From positions 59,744-123,743 of the forward strand of contig CAJXDP010000003.1 of NCBI GenBank assembly GCA_913052445.1: a DNA stretch of 64,000 nt. Direction: 5' to 3'. Below, piece by piece: positions 49,950-59,009 of the stretch. The translations under genes were made by a program, and so were the position numbers. The DNA comes from an uncultured Formosa sp. Lineage in GTDB: Bacteria; Bacteroidota; Bacteroidia; Flavobacteriales; Flavobacteriaceae. The notes beneath the pieces are model-generated. The model ran no database searches and had not been told where the DNA came from. It saw only the letters and a list, made by a program, of their open reading frames with translations. Within the stretch, counting starts at the first letter, position 1, and each line of letters begins with the position of its first letter.

Positions 49950-50672
49950 ATGAAAATTGATATTCTAGCATTTGGTGCACATCCCGACGACGTAGAATTG
50001 AGTTGTGGTGGCACGATTCTTAAAGAAATTCACAATGGTAAAACTGTTGGAATTATTGATTTAACTAAAGGTGAATTAGGGACTAGAGGCACAGCTAATA
50101 CAAGAGCAACTGAAGCCAGTAACGCTGCATCTATATTAGGGGTTTCTTTTCGAAAGAACATGAGTTTTTCAGACGGTTTTATAGTTAATGATAAAGCACA
50201 CCAATTAGAAGTGATTGAATTAATAAGACATTACCAACCAGATATAGTACTATGTAATGCTATTGACGACCGCCATATTGATCATGGGGCTGCCAGTAAG
50301 TTGGTTAGTGATGCTTGTTTTTTAAGTGGATTGATTAAAATAAAGACTAAATCTATATCTTCTGAAGTTATACAGACGCCATGGCGACCAAAATCAATAT
50401 ATCACTACATTCAATGGAAACCTCTTACTCCTGATTTTGTTGTTGATGTAAGTGAATATATGGATAAAAAAATGGAAGCAGTAATGGCTTATTCAACACA
50501 GTTCTATAACTCTAAAAGTAAGGATCCTGAAACTCCAATATCCTCAAAGAATTTTGTGGATAGTATTCGTTACAGAGCAGCAGATTTAGGACGATTAACA
50601 GGAGTTGCATATGCTGAGGGGTTTAATGCAGAAAGACTGCCTGCTATTGATTCTTTGTTTGACCTTAAATAA
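49950..50672 (+). CDS. bshB1: bacillithiol biosynthesis deacetylase BshB1
   Basis: DILAFGAHPDDVELSCGGTI, GELGTRGTANTRATEASNAASILGV, DDRHIDHGAASKLV. Confidence 0.93.
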   Translation: MKIDILAFGAHPDDVELSCGGTILKEIHNGKTVGIIDLTKGELGTRGTANTRATEASNAASILGVSFRKNMSFSDGFIVNDKAHQLEVIELIRHYQPDIVLCNAIDDRHIDHGAASKLVSDACFLSGLIKIKTKSISSEVIQTPWRPKSIYHYIQWKPLTPDFVVDVSEYMDKKMEAVMAYSTQFYNSKSKDPETPISSKNFVDSIRYRAADLGRLTGVAYAEGFNAERLPAIDSLFDLK

Positions 50673-50684
50673 AATAAAAAAATC

Positions 50685-50715
50685 TTTGTATAAAATCTTA
50701 AATACTATACATTTG
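50685..50715 (+). promoter_or_regulatory. promoter of tRNA-His
   Basis: TTTG (50685-50688), 19-bp spacer, TACATTTG (50708-50715): full consensus match. Confidence 0.8.
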
Positions 50716-50738
50716 CACACGCATTAAAAATGCCAAAT

Positions 50739-50813
50739 GGTGGTTGTAGCTCAGTTGGTTAGAGCATTGGTTTGTGGTACCAAGGGTCGCCGGTTCGAAC
50801 CCGGTCTTCCACC
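50739..50813 (+). tRNA. tRNA-His (anticodon GUG, bases 50774-50776; includes G-1)
   Basis: Cloverleaf with D stem GCTC/GAGC, anticodon stem TTGGT/ACCAA, T arm GCCGG-TTCGAAC-CCGGT, G-1 opposite C73. Confidence 0.93.
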
Positions 50814-50823
50814 CAAAAAGCAA

Positions 50824-50852
50824 AAGCTTCTCTTAAAAGAGAAGCTTTTTTT
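50824..50852 (+). terminator. intrinsic terminator after tRNA-His
   Basis: AAGCTTCTCTT-AA-AAGAGAAGCTT followed by a T-run. Confidence 0.9.
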
Positions 50853-50885
50853 GTTTAAACAACTATTTTTTGATTATTTATCGGT

Positions 50886-52379
50886 TTAGTCAACTCGTAC
50901 AGCTTCTTCTCTATTTGCTAATTCCCATGCAGTATGAAATACTAATCTAGTTCTGTTTTCTAATAAATCGTATTGAATTTTATCTGGCGTATCAGATGCT
51001 TGATGATAATCATCGTGAGTACCATTAAAATAGAATATAACTGGAATATTGTTCTTTGCAAAGTTATAATGATCAGAACGGTAGTAATAACGATTTGGAT
51101 CGTTTTCATCATTAAAGGTATAGTCTAATTCAATATTAGTGTACTTAGAATTAACATCTTCAGAAAGTTCGTGTAAGTCAGAACTTAACTTATCACTACC
51201 AATTAGGTATATATAATTACGTTTTCCTTTTTTTCGTTTAGGATCCGTACGTCCGATCATATCTATATTTAAATTAGCAATTGTTTTTGATAATGGTACT
51301 ATAGGATCATAATCAGTGTAGTACTGAGATCCTAAAAGCCCTTTTTCCTCACCTGTTACATGAAGAAATATAATGGAACGTTTTGGACCATTCCCGTCCA
51401 TTGAGGCTGATTTAAATGCTTCAGCAATTTCTAGTATGGCAACTGTTCCAGAGCCGTCGTCATCTGCTCCGTTAAAAACCTCACCATCATGCATGCCCAC
51501 GTGATCTAAATGTGCTGAAATAACGATGTATTCATCTGGTTTTTCAGACCCTTTAATCATTGCAACAACATTGTCCGATAAAATAGACTCGCTTTTTTGA
51601 TTATAATTAATTTTGATTTGATTCCCAAGTAGTAAAGCTTCTTCCATAGATTTTCCTACTAAAAAACTATACATAGGCTTTTCGTTTATATCTAGGATTA
51701 AATTACTTTCTCCTCCACGTTCGTCCCTTGATTTGTAGTAAGGGGCATAAAATTTAAATAATGAACTATTAATTAAAAAGAAAGCTTTAGCGCCTAACTT
51801 TTTTGCTACAGCTTGTTTTGAAGTTAATTCTTGCCGACCGTTAGACCATTTAGATAATTTGGTACTACCACTAACTAAATAGTTGTTATTTTCGTCTTTT
51901 GGTTCACCTCCAATAGCAACAACTACCTTTCCAGAGACTTCAACACCCTTATAATCATTGTATTTGTCATCGCTAATTCCATAACCAACAACAATAATAT
52001 CTTTAGAGTCTATTTCTGTAGATTCTCCTCCTGACAAACTTATAAAATCTTTATAGTATTTAAACTCTTGATTTTCTACGTTTATAGAAACTTCAGGAGC
52101 TTTAATTAATTTCAAAGGGACATTTTGAAAATAGCTTCCATTAGCTTTGGCAGATGAAACTTCTAAATTCACATACTGTTCTTTCAAATAATTAATTGCT
52201 ATTGTTAAGCCTTTAGTGCCTGTTTCACGTCCTTCAAACTCATCAGATGCATACGTATATAGTTTTTCCTTTAATTCTTCTGCTGTTATACTTTTAGCAT
52301 ATAGCTCTTGGTTTTGCGTTTGTCCAAAAGCTTGTGAGAATGTTGTAGTAAATAACAATAATAATAATAAGTGTTTCAT
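50886..52379 (-). CDS. M28 family peptidase with PA-domain insertion
   Basis: ISAHLDHVGMHDGEVFNGADDDGSGTVAILEIAEAF, HVTGEEKGLLGSQYY, RSDHYNFA. Confidence 0.93.
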   Translation of the reverse strand: MKHLLLLLLFTTTFSQAFGQTQNQELYAKSITAEELKEKLYTYASDEFEGRETGTKGLTIAINYLKEQYVNLEVSSAKANGSYFQNVPLKLIKAPEVSINVENQEFKYYKDFISLSGGESTEIDSKDIIVVGYGISDDKYNDYKGVEVSGKVVVAIGGEPKDENNNYLVSGSTKLSKWSNGRQELTSKQAVAKKLGAKAFFLINSSLFKFYAPYYKSRDERGGESNLILDINEKPMYSFLVGKSMEEALLLGNQIKINYNQKSESILSDNVVAMIKGSEKPDEYIVISAHLDHVGMHDGEVFNGADDDGSGTVAILEIAEAFKSASMDGNGPKRSIIFLHVTGEEKGLLGSQYYTDYDPIVPLSKTIANLNIDMIGRTDPKRKKGKRNYIYLIGSDKLSSDLHELSEDVNSKYTNIELDYTFNDENDPNRYYYRSDHYNFAKNNIPVIFYFNGTHDDYHQASDTPDKIQYDLLENRTRLVFHTAWELANREEAVRVD

Positions 52380-52505
52380 AGTTATTTTTTGAGGGATTAA
52401 ATGGAGTCAAATATATTATAAATTATAAATAAATAGTCTTTAAATAGGGGGTATTATTTCTAAATATAAATAAAAAACCACTTTTGTTTTACTACTATTC
52501 AATCT

Positions 52506-52545
52506 ATTAAATGTGTTTTTTATCGATTAAATGCATGTTTTATTG
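52506..52545. repeat. imperfect 20-bp tandem repeat (two units) at the porin promoter
   Basis: ATTAAATGTGTTTTTTATCG / ATTAAATGCATGTTTTATTG, 16 of 20 identical. Confidence 0.6.
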
Positions 52546-52574
52546 GTTCATTTACATTTTTTGTTTTAAATTTG
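52543..52574 (+). promoter_or_regulatory. promoter of the porin gene
   Basis: TTG (52543-52545), 21-bp spacer, TAAATTTG (52567-52574). Confidence 0.7.
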
Positions 52575-52605
52575 CATAAATTAATCATAAACTAAAAAAA
52601 TTATT

Positions 52606-53658
52606 ATGAAAAAATTAATTACTATTTTATCTCTTGCAGTTGTAGGTTTTACCTTTGCTCAGGAGGAAGAACCTGCTTTTAAAGTATCTGGTTCTGTTGA
52701 TGCTTATTTTAGAGCTAATTTAACATCTTCAAATGATGGAGGTGCTAATACAATTCTAGGAGAACAAGGAGATTTCAGTGCATTTAATAATGATTCTGGT
52801 TTTTCTTTAGGCTTAGCTAATGTAAATTTCTCTTATGAAGGAGAAAAAGTTGGTTTTGTACTAGACGTGGCAATGGGAGAGAGAGCTGATGAATATAATG
52901 GAGCTGGAAATCTTGTTAATGAAGCCTACATGTATTGGAATGCTTCAGATAAGATGACACTTCAAATGGGTCGTTTTAACAACTGGATGGGTTTTGAAGA
53001 ACTTTCAGCTGCTAAAAATTTCCATTACAGTATGTCACACATGTATTCATTTACTGCAAGAAACTTTAACGGTTTGGTTGCTAGATTTATGCTTGCTAAT
53101 GACTGGGGATTAGGCGTAGGACTAATGAATCCAGTAAATGTTATCCAGGGTAACCAAAATAGTAGTGGTGCTTATTCAATAGGTGCTGGTGTTTGGAAAG
53201 GAAAAACTGGTTTATCATTTTTAGCTAGCCAAGAAACTTCATACATAGATTTTAAAACTGCATTTGATGTATCTGATTCATTTAGTGTTGCTTTAAACGC
53301 GCACATGGCTGATTTTAAAGTAGGTGGAGACGCTTACCAAACTATTCCATTAGGCGGAGACGTTTACCTTCATGAAGGATTCACATCTATTTCTGCTTAT
53401 CCACAATACAAGACTTCTGATAATTTGTCTTGGGGAATGCGTTTAGAGTACATGATGTTTGATATGGGTGCATTTTATGTAGAAGACGGCTTAAATGTAT
53501 TTAGCCCTACTCTGACAGCTAACTATACTGTTGGTGCACTTACAATCAAGCCAGAATTAAGATTAGATGCTGCAAGCGAAGACGTATTTTATGATAATGA
53601 TGCTGCTGCTGCGGGTGGATTAACTGCTTTTAATTTAGCTGCTGTATATAGCTTCTAA
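52606..53658 (+). CDS. outer-membrane beta-barrel porin
   Basis: Signal peptide MKKLITILSLAVVGFTFAQ, amphipathic strands, terminal aromatic (AVYSF). Confidence 0.85.
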   Translation: MKKLITILSLAVVGFTFAQEEEPAFKVSGSVDAYFRANLTSSNDGGANTILGEQGDFSAFNNDSGFSLGLANVNFSYEGEKVGFVLDVAMGERADEYNGAGNLVNEAYMYWNASDKMTLQMGRFNNWMGFEELSAAKNFHYSMSHMYSFTARNFNGLVARFMLANDWGLGVGLMNPVNVIQGNQNSSGAYSIGAGVWKGKTGLSFLASQETSYIDFKTAFDVSDSFSVALNAHMADFKVGGDAYQTIPLGGDVYLHEGFTSISAYPQYKTSDNLSWGMRLEYMMFDMGAFYVEDGLNVFSPTLTANYTVGALTIKPELRLDAASEDVFYDNDAAAAGGLTAFNLAAVYSF

Positions 53659-53682
53659 ACATTAAGTTTATTAAATTTTTAA

Positions 53683-53710
53683 AAAGGAGCCAATTGGCTC
53701 CTTTTTTTTT
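53683..53710 (+). terminator. intrinsic terminator after porin
   Basis: Palindrome AAAGGAGCCAATTGGCTCCTTT followed by a T-run. Confidence 0.93.
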
Positions 53711-53736
53711 ATCATAGACTTTCGTATTTTTGAAAA

Positions 53737-54156
53737 ATGAAAAAAATTATCATTATTAACGGTCCAAATTTAAATCTTTTAGGAAAACGTGAGACTGATA
53801 TTTATGGTTCTAAATCTTTTCAGGATTTTTATACAGGCCTAAAAGATAAATATGATTCTATTGACTTAAATTACTTTCAGTCAAATATTGAAGGCGAATT
53901 AATTGATAAAATTCAAGAAGTTGGCTTTTCGTACGATGGTATTATTTTAAATGCTGCCGCTTATACGCATACATCGGTTGGAATTGGTGATGCTATTAAA
54001 GCAATTCAAACACCTGTTATTGAAGTTCATATTTCTAATACTTATTCTAGAGAAGAATTTAGACATCAATCGTATATATCTGCCAATGCTAAAGGAGTTA
54101 TTCTCGGATTTGGACTGCAAAGTTATGAGTTGGCTTTAAATAGTTTTATTTCATAA
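53737..54156 (+). CDS. aroQ: type II 3-dehydroquinate dehydratase
   Basis: IINGPNLNLLGKRETDIYGS, FQSNIEGELIDKIQE, LNAAAYTHTSVGIGDAI, EVHISNTYSREEFRHQS. Confidence 0.97.
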   Translation: MKKIIIINGPNLNLLGKRETDIYGSKSFQDFYTGLKDKYDSIDLNYFQSNIEGELIDKIQEVGFSYDGIILNAAAYTHTSVGIGDAIKAIQTPVIEVHISNTYSREEFRHQSYISANAKGVILGFGLQSYELALNSFIS

Positions 54157-54183
54157 AAAAAGGCTGTCATTTCTGACAACCTC
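54155..54183 (-). terminator. intrinsic terminator of lpdA paralogue 2 (aroQ is convergent)
   Basis: Minus strand AGGTTGTCA-GAAA-TGACAGCCTTTTTTT (one internal mismatch). Confidence 0.75.
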
Positions 54184-54202
54184 TCTACATAAATTATAAA
54201 TA

Positions 54203-55579
54203 TTAAATATGTATTACTTCGTCGTATGCATCTGCGACTGCCTCCATGACTGCTTCACTCATTGTAGGGTGTGGATGAATTGTTTTTAGAACTTCATGTC
54301 CAGTTGTTTCAAGCTTGCGACCTAAAACAGCTTCTGCAATCATATCCGTAACACCTGTTCCAATCATATGACACCCTAGCCATTCTCCATATTTGGCATC
54401 AAATATAACTTTTACAAAACCATCTTTGTGTCCACCTGCACTAGCCTTCCCTGAAGCTGAAAATGGAAATTTGCCAACTTTAATATCAATTCCTTTTTCT
54501 TTTGCTTGAGTTTCTGTGAGTCCGACACTTGCTATTTCGGGAGTGCAATATGTACAACCAGGAATATTTCCATAATCAATAGCTTCGACATTTTGTCCAG
54601 CAATTTTTTCTACGCACAAAATTCCTTCTGCTGAAGCCACATGGGCCAGAGCTGGACCAGCAGTTACATCCCCAATTGCATAATAACCAGGAATATTTGT
54701 TTGGTAATAGTCATTAACTAATATTTTATCTCTATCAGTTACAATCCCAACGTCTTCCAAGCCTATGTTTTCAATATTAGTTTTAATTCCTACAGCAGAT
54801 AAAACCATATCAGCTTGTAAAATATCTTCTCCTTTTTTAGATTTAATCATAGCTTTTACTCCTTCTCCAGAAGTATCTACTGCGGTCACTTCTGTAGATG
54901 TTAATATTTTAATACCACTTTTTTTAAATGATCGTTCTAATTGTTTTGAAACATCTTCATCTTCAACAGGAACTATCCGTGGCATGTATTCAACTATAGT
55001 TACATCTGTACCCATAGAGTTGTAGAAATAAGCAAACTCAACTCCAATGGCTCCAGACCCAACAATTACTATTTTATTAGGCTGTTCTTCTAAAGTCATT
55101 GCTTTTCTGTATCCAATTACTTTTTTACCATCTTGAGGTAAATTAGGTAATTCTCTGGACCTTGCACCAGTAGCTATGATGATGTGGTCTGCACTATATT
55201 CTGTTCCATCAACATCAATTTTCTTCCCTGTTTTTAAGGTACCAAAACCTGTAATGACATCTATTTTATTTTTTTTCATTAAAAACTGAACTCCTTTACT
55301 CATCCCATCTGCTATGCTTCTGCTTCGTTTAACTACGGCATCAAAATCTTTGTCAAATTCTTTGATGGAGAGTCCATAATCATCAGCATGCTTCAAGTAT
55401 TCAAAGACTTGAGCAGATTTTAAAAGTGCTTTTGTAGGGATGCAGCCCCAGTTAAGACAAACTCCACCTAGGCTTTCCTTTTCAATAACAGCGGTCTTTA
55501 GACCTAATTGTGAAGCTCTAATCGCAGTCACGTAACCTCCAGGGCCACTTCCTAAAACGATAACATCGTATTTACTCAT
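54203..55579 (-). CDS. lpdA: dihydrolipoyl dehydrogenase (paralogue 2)
   Basis: GSGPGGYVTAIRASQLG, LGGVCLNWGCIPTKALL, HPHPTMSEAVMEAV. Confidence 0.95.
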   Translation of the reverse strand: MSKYDVIVLGSGPGGYVTAIRASQLGLKTAVIEKESLGGVCLNWGCIPTKALLKSAQVFEYLKHADDYGLSIKEFDKDFDAVVKRSRSIADGMSKGVQFLMKKNKIDVITGFGTLKTGKKIDVDGTEYSADHIIIATGARSRELPNLPQDGKKVIGYRKAMTLEEQPNKIVIVGSGAIGVEFAYFYNSMGTDVTIVEYMPRIVPVEDEDVSKQLERSFKKSGIKILTSTEVTAVDTSGEGVKAMIKSKKGEDILQADMVLSAVGIKTNIENIGLEDVGIVTDRDKILVNDYYQTNIPGYYAIGDVTAGPALAHVASAEGILCVEKIAGQNVEAIDYGNIPGCTYCTPEIASVGLTETQAKEKGIDIKVGKFPFSASGKASAGGHKDGFVKVIFDAKYGEWLGCHMIGTGVTDMIAEAVLGRKLETTGHEVLKTIHPHPTMSEAVMEAVADAYDEVIHI

Positions 55580-55646
55580 AAAATCAGTTTTGAATTAGTT
55601 ATATCTACAAATTTACAAAACCTCTGCGTAAATATTTAAATTTTAA

Positions 55647-56042
55647 TTATGATTTTTCAAACTTCAAACTAATAGAATTGACACAATACCTTGTACCTGT
55701 TTTAGTAGGGCCATCATTAAATACGTGCCCAAGGTGACCTCCACATGAATTACAGACAATTTCTGTACGTAACATTCCGTGTGTTTTATCCAATACATAT
55801 GCTACCTTTCCTTTAATAGATTCATCAAAACTAGGCCAACCGCAATGGGCATCAAATTTAGTATGACTTTCAAATAGTTTTTCATTACAACCTGAACAAC
55901 AGTAAATTCCGTTTTCAAAGTGCAAGTTGAGTTTACCTGAATGAGCTAATTCAGTACCTTTTTCTCGAAGAATTCTATATTCTTCGTCTGTAAGTACTTC
56001 TTTCCAGTGCGATTCTGGTTGTTGAGGTTTTTTATTATTCAT
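55647..56042 (-). CDS. msrB: peptide-methionine (R)-S-oxide reductase, cytosolic
   Basis: CSGCNEKLF, GWPSFDESIKG, CNSCGGHLGHVFNDGPTKTGTRYCVNS. Confidence 0.95.
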   Translation of the reverse strand: MNNKKPQQPESHWKEVLTDEEYRILREKGTELAHSGKLNLHFENGIYCCSGCNEKLFESHTKFDAHCGWPSFDESIKGKVAYVLDKTHGMLRTEIVCNSCGGHLGHVFNDGPTKTGTRYCVNSISLKFEKS

Positions 56043-56514
56043 TTTTAGTAGGTGTAAATTTCAGGGCTGCCCCATTAATACAATGTCGTAGACCGGTTGT
56101 CTTTCTGGGGCCATCATTAAAAACATGTCCAAGATGTCCTCCGCATACCGCACAATGCTCTTCATTTCGAGCCATTCCAATATTATAGTCTACAGAAAAG
56201 GCCACATTACCTTTAATCTCTCTGTCAAAACTTGGCCATCCAGATCCAGAATCAAATTTATGTTTGCCTTCAAATAAAGGAGTATTGCAAGCTGCACAAC
56301 TATAAATACCTGGTTTGTAAACTTTATTTAGTGGACTTGAAAAGGCACGTTCCGTCCCTGATTTTATTAAAACGTTGTATTGCAGATCGTTAAGTTGATT
56401 TTTCCATTCTTGGTCTGATTTGGTGACTTCAAACGCTTCATCTTTTTGCGCTGCAGTTTGACAAGACATAGAAAGTGTAATTGTAAAAAAAAAGATAACT
56501 CTAATAATTTTCAT
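56035..56514 (-). CDS. msrB: peptide-methionine (R)-S-oxide reductase, exported lipoprotein form
   Basis: Lipobox TLSMSC|QT; CAACNTPLF, GWPSFDREIKG, CAVCGGHLGHVFNDGPRKTTGLRHCINGAAL. Confidence 0.94.
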   Translation of the reverse strand: MKIIRVIFFFTITLSMSCQTAAQKDEAFEVTKSDQEWKNQLNDLQYNVLIKSGTERAFSSPLNKVYKPGIYSCAACNTPLFEGKHKFDSGSGWPSFDREIKGNVAFSVDYNIGMARNEEHCAVCGGHLGHVFNDGPRKTTGLRHCINGAALKFTPTKNE

Positions 56515-56654
56515 ATTGGTATACTAAAATTTACGTTAAAATTAAGTAATTTCATTATATATAAATTTGATTTTCACATAAGTTTGTGACTGCATAATTA
56601 ATCAACGAATTTAAATTTGGAAAGTTTTTCCCATTTTACTATAATAACAACTAA

Positions 56655-57470
56655 ATGAAGAATATATCTTACATTATTATGTTTTGTTTACTTGGTAGTT
56701 CCTGTGCTACTAATCCATTCACTGGAAAAAAGACTATGGCATTGATGCCAAACTCTCAATTAATCCCCATGGCTTTCACTCAATACGATCAGTTTTTAAA
56801 TGAGAATAAGGTTATAATGGGTACTACAGATTCAGATATGATTACTAGAGTGGGTGAGCGTATTGCTGTTGCTGCTGAACGTTGGTTAGATGCTAACAAC
56901 TACCATGGATATTTAAAAGATTATAAATGGGAATATAATTTAATCGATAACGAATCCGTCAATGCTTGGTGTATGCCAGGAGGTAAGATTGTTTTTTATA
57001 CTGGAATTCTTCCAATTACAGATGGTGAAGTTGGAGTAGCTGCCGTTATGGGGCATGAAGTAGCTCATGCATTGGCTAATCATGGTCAGCAACGAATGAG
57101 TGCGGGAATAATTCAACAAGCTGGTGCTTCAGGAGTAGCTGCTTTGACTGGAGATAAAAGTAGTACGGAACAAGATATTTGGATGAAGGCTTACGGCGCA
57201 GGCACATCAATTGGGGGTATGTTGCCTTTTAGTAGAAGTCATGAAACAGAAGCAGATAAAATTGGTCTATACCTTATGGCTATAGCGGGCTATAACCCTG
57301 ATGAAGCATCTCAGCTTTGGGAGCGTATGAAAGCGGATAGCGTTGACAAAGCACCTAAAGAATTTTTAAGTACCCACCCTTCAAATGATTCTAGAATTTC
57401 AAATTTAAAGGATTTAGCAAGTGATGCAAAATTAGAAGCACGTAAATTTGGAGTGACATCTTTTAAATAA
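56655..57470 (+). CDS. M48 family metallopeptidase, lipoprotein
   Basis: Lipobox LLGSSC|AT; VMGHEVAHALANHGQQR; RSHETEADKIGLYLMAIAGYNP. Confidence 0.94.
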   Translation: MKNISYIIMFCLLGSSCATNPFTGKKTMALMPNSQLIPMAFTQYDQFLNENKVIMGTTDSDMITRVGERIAVAAERWLDANNYHGYLKDYKWEYNLIDNESVNAWCMPGGKIVFYTGILPITDGEVGVAAVMGHEVAHALANHGQQRMSAGIIQQAGASGVAALTGDKSSTEQDIWMKAYGAGTSIGGMLPFSRSHETEADKIGLYLMAIAGYNPDEASQLWERMKADSVDKAPKEFLSTHPSNDSRISNLKDLASDAKLEARKFGVTSFK

Positions 57471-57532
57471 ACCTCTAATTAGTTTGAATTAAATTCTTAC
57501 TTTACAGCTGCTAAAATACTAAACCTGTTTTC

Positions 57533-58849
57533 ATGGAGATATTTGTTAAAGGAAGTAAGAAACTCACTAAAGCATGGGCTTTTTATGATTGGGCAAACTC
57601 TGTTTATCCCCTTGTAATTGGTACCGCTGTCTTCCCAATTTACTATAGCAGCATTACTAGTTCATTTGCTAATCAAGCAGGTGAAGTGTCCTTTTTAGGT
57701 GTTATGTGGAATCCAACAACATTATATGACTACACCTTATCATTATCCTTTCTAATTGTTGCTTTTTGCTCACCTATACTTTCTGCTATTGCTGATTACA
57801 TAGGTAATAAGCTCAAGTTTATGAAATTTTTTTGTTTGTTAGGTTCACTTTCGGTCATGTGTCTATTTTTTTTCAAAGGCTTTGAAACATTATGGGTTGC
57901 ACTTACCTTCACGATTCTTGCTAGCATTGGGTTTTGGGGGAGTATGGTGTTTTACAACGCTTATTTACCGGAAGTCGCATTTCCTGATCAGCAAGATGAA
58001 GTAAGTGCTAAGGGATTTATTTATGGCTACAGCGGTTCTGTATTACTATTAGTGTTTAGTCTAGTCATGGTTCAGAAACCAGAATGGTTTGGCATATCAG
58101 ACCCTACACTAGCGCCTCGAATCACATTTCTTTTAGCGGGTGTTTGGTGGTTAGGATTTGCGCAAATTACTTATCGTCGTTTACCAAATAATATTTTTAA
58201 TCATAAACCTGAAAAGGATTATATATGGAAAGGTCTTAGAGAATTAAGAATAGTACTTAAAGAGCTAGCAGACTTGCCTCAACTAAAATATTTTTTAATC
58301 TCTTTTTTCTTTTTTAGTGTTGGTGTGCAGACGATGGTTCTTATGGCTGGCATTTTTGGGAGTCAGGAACTTGGATTGCCTACATCTAATTTAATTTTAA
58401 CCATAATATTAGTGCAAGTCGTCGCTATTTTTGGAGCTTACTTATTTTCTAAATTATCTAAAAAAATTGGAAACATTAAAACATTGAAAATAACTTTAAT
58501 TATTTGGGGTGGGGTTTGTTTTACAGCCTTTTCTTTAGATGTTAACCAAGCTAATGTTGACTATTATTTTTACGGATTAGGGATTATATTAGGGTTTGTA
58601 TTGGGAGCTACCCAATCTATTGGTCGTTCTACCTATTCTAAACTTCTTCCTGAAACTCATGATCATGCTACCTATTTTAGCTTCTATGACGTGACTGAAA
58701 AAATAGCCATAGTTTTAGGAATGTTTATTTTTGGTTTGTTAATTTCATTGACAGGATCAATGCAGTATTCAGTACTATCTCTAGCCTTATTTTTTGCACT
58801 TGCCTACGTGGTTTTAAGTCGAGTTAAAAACTCAGCGCTATATCACTAG
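57533..58849 (+). CDS. MFS transporter, UMF1/Atg22-like
   Basis: KKLTKAWAFYDWANSVYPLVIGTAVFPIYY; 12-TM pattern; LGATQSIGRSTYSKLLPE. Confidence 0.9.
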   Translation: MEIFVKGSKKLTKAWAFYDWANSVYPLVIGTAVFPIYYSSITSSFANQAGEVSFLGVMWNPTTLYDYTLSLSFLIVAFCSPILSAIADYIGNKLKFMKFFCLLGSLSVMCLFFFKGFETLWVALTFTILASIGFWGSMVFYNAYLPEVAFPDQQDEVSAKGFIYGYSGSVLLLVFSLVMVQKPEWFGISDPTLAPRITFLLAGVWWLGFAQITYRRLPNNIFNHKPEKDYIWKGLRELRIVLKELADLPQLKYFLISFFFFSVGVQTMVLMAGIFGSQELGLPTSNLILTIILVQVVAIFGAYLFSKLSKKIGNIKTLKITLIIWGGVCFTAFSLDVNQANVDYYFYGLGIILGFVLGATQSIGRSTYSKLLPETHDHATYFSFYDVTEKIAIVLGMFIFGLLISLTGSMQYSVLSLALFFALAYVVLSRVKNSALYH

Positions 58850-58976
58850 AACGATTATTATCAATCTCATTTAATACAATGGCATAACAATTGAACTTTA
58901 TAGTTGTAATTATATGATCTACTCTGTTAATTCACATTTTGTATAATTATAATATCGATCACTAATATGAAACTAT

Positions 58977-58994
58977 TTCTGTTTTATGACAGAA
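58977..58994. promoter_or_regulatory. inverted repeat in the lon upstream region
   Basis: TTCTGT-TTTATG-ACAGAA, 15 bp before the lon ATG. Confidence 0.4.
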
Positions 58995-59009
58995 TGACCT
59001 AATATACTT

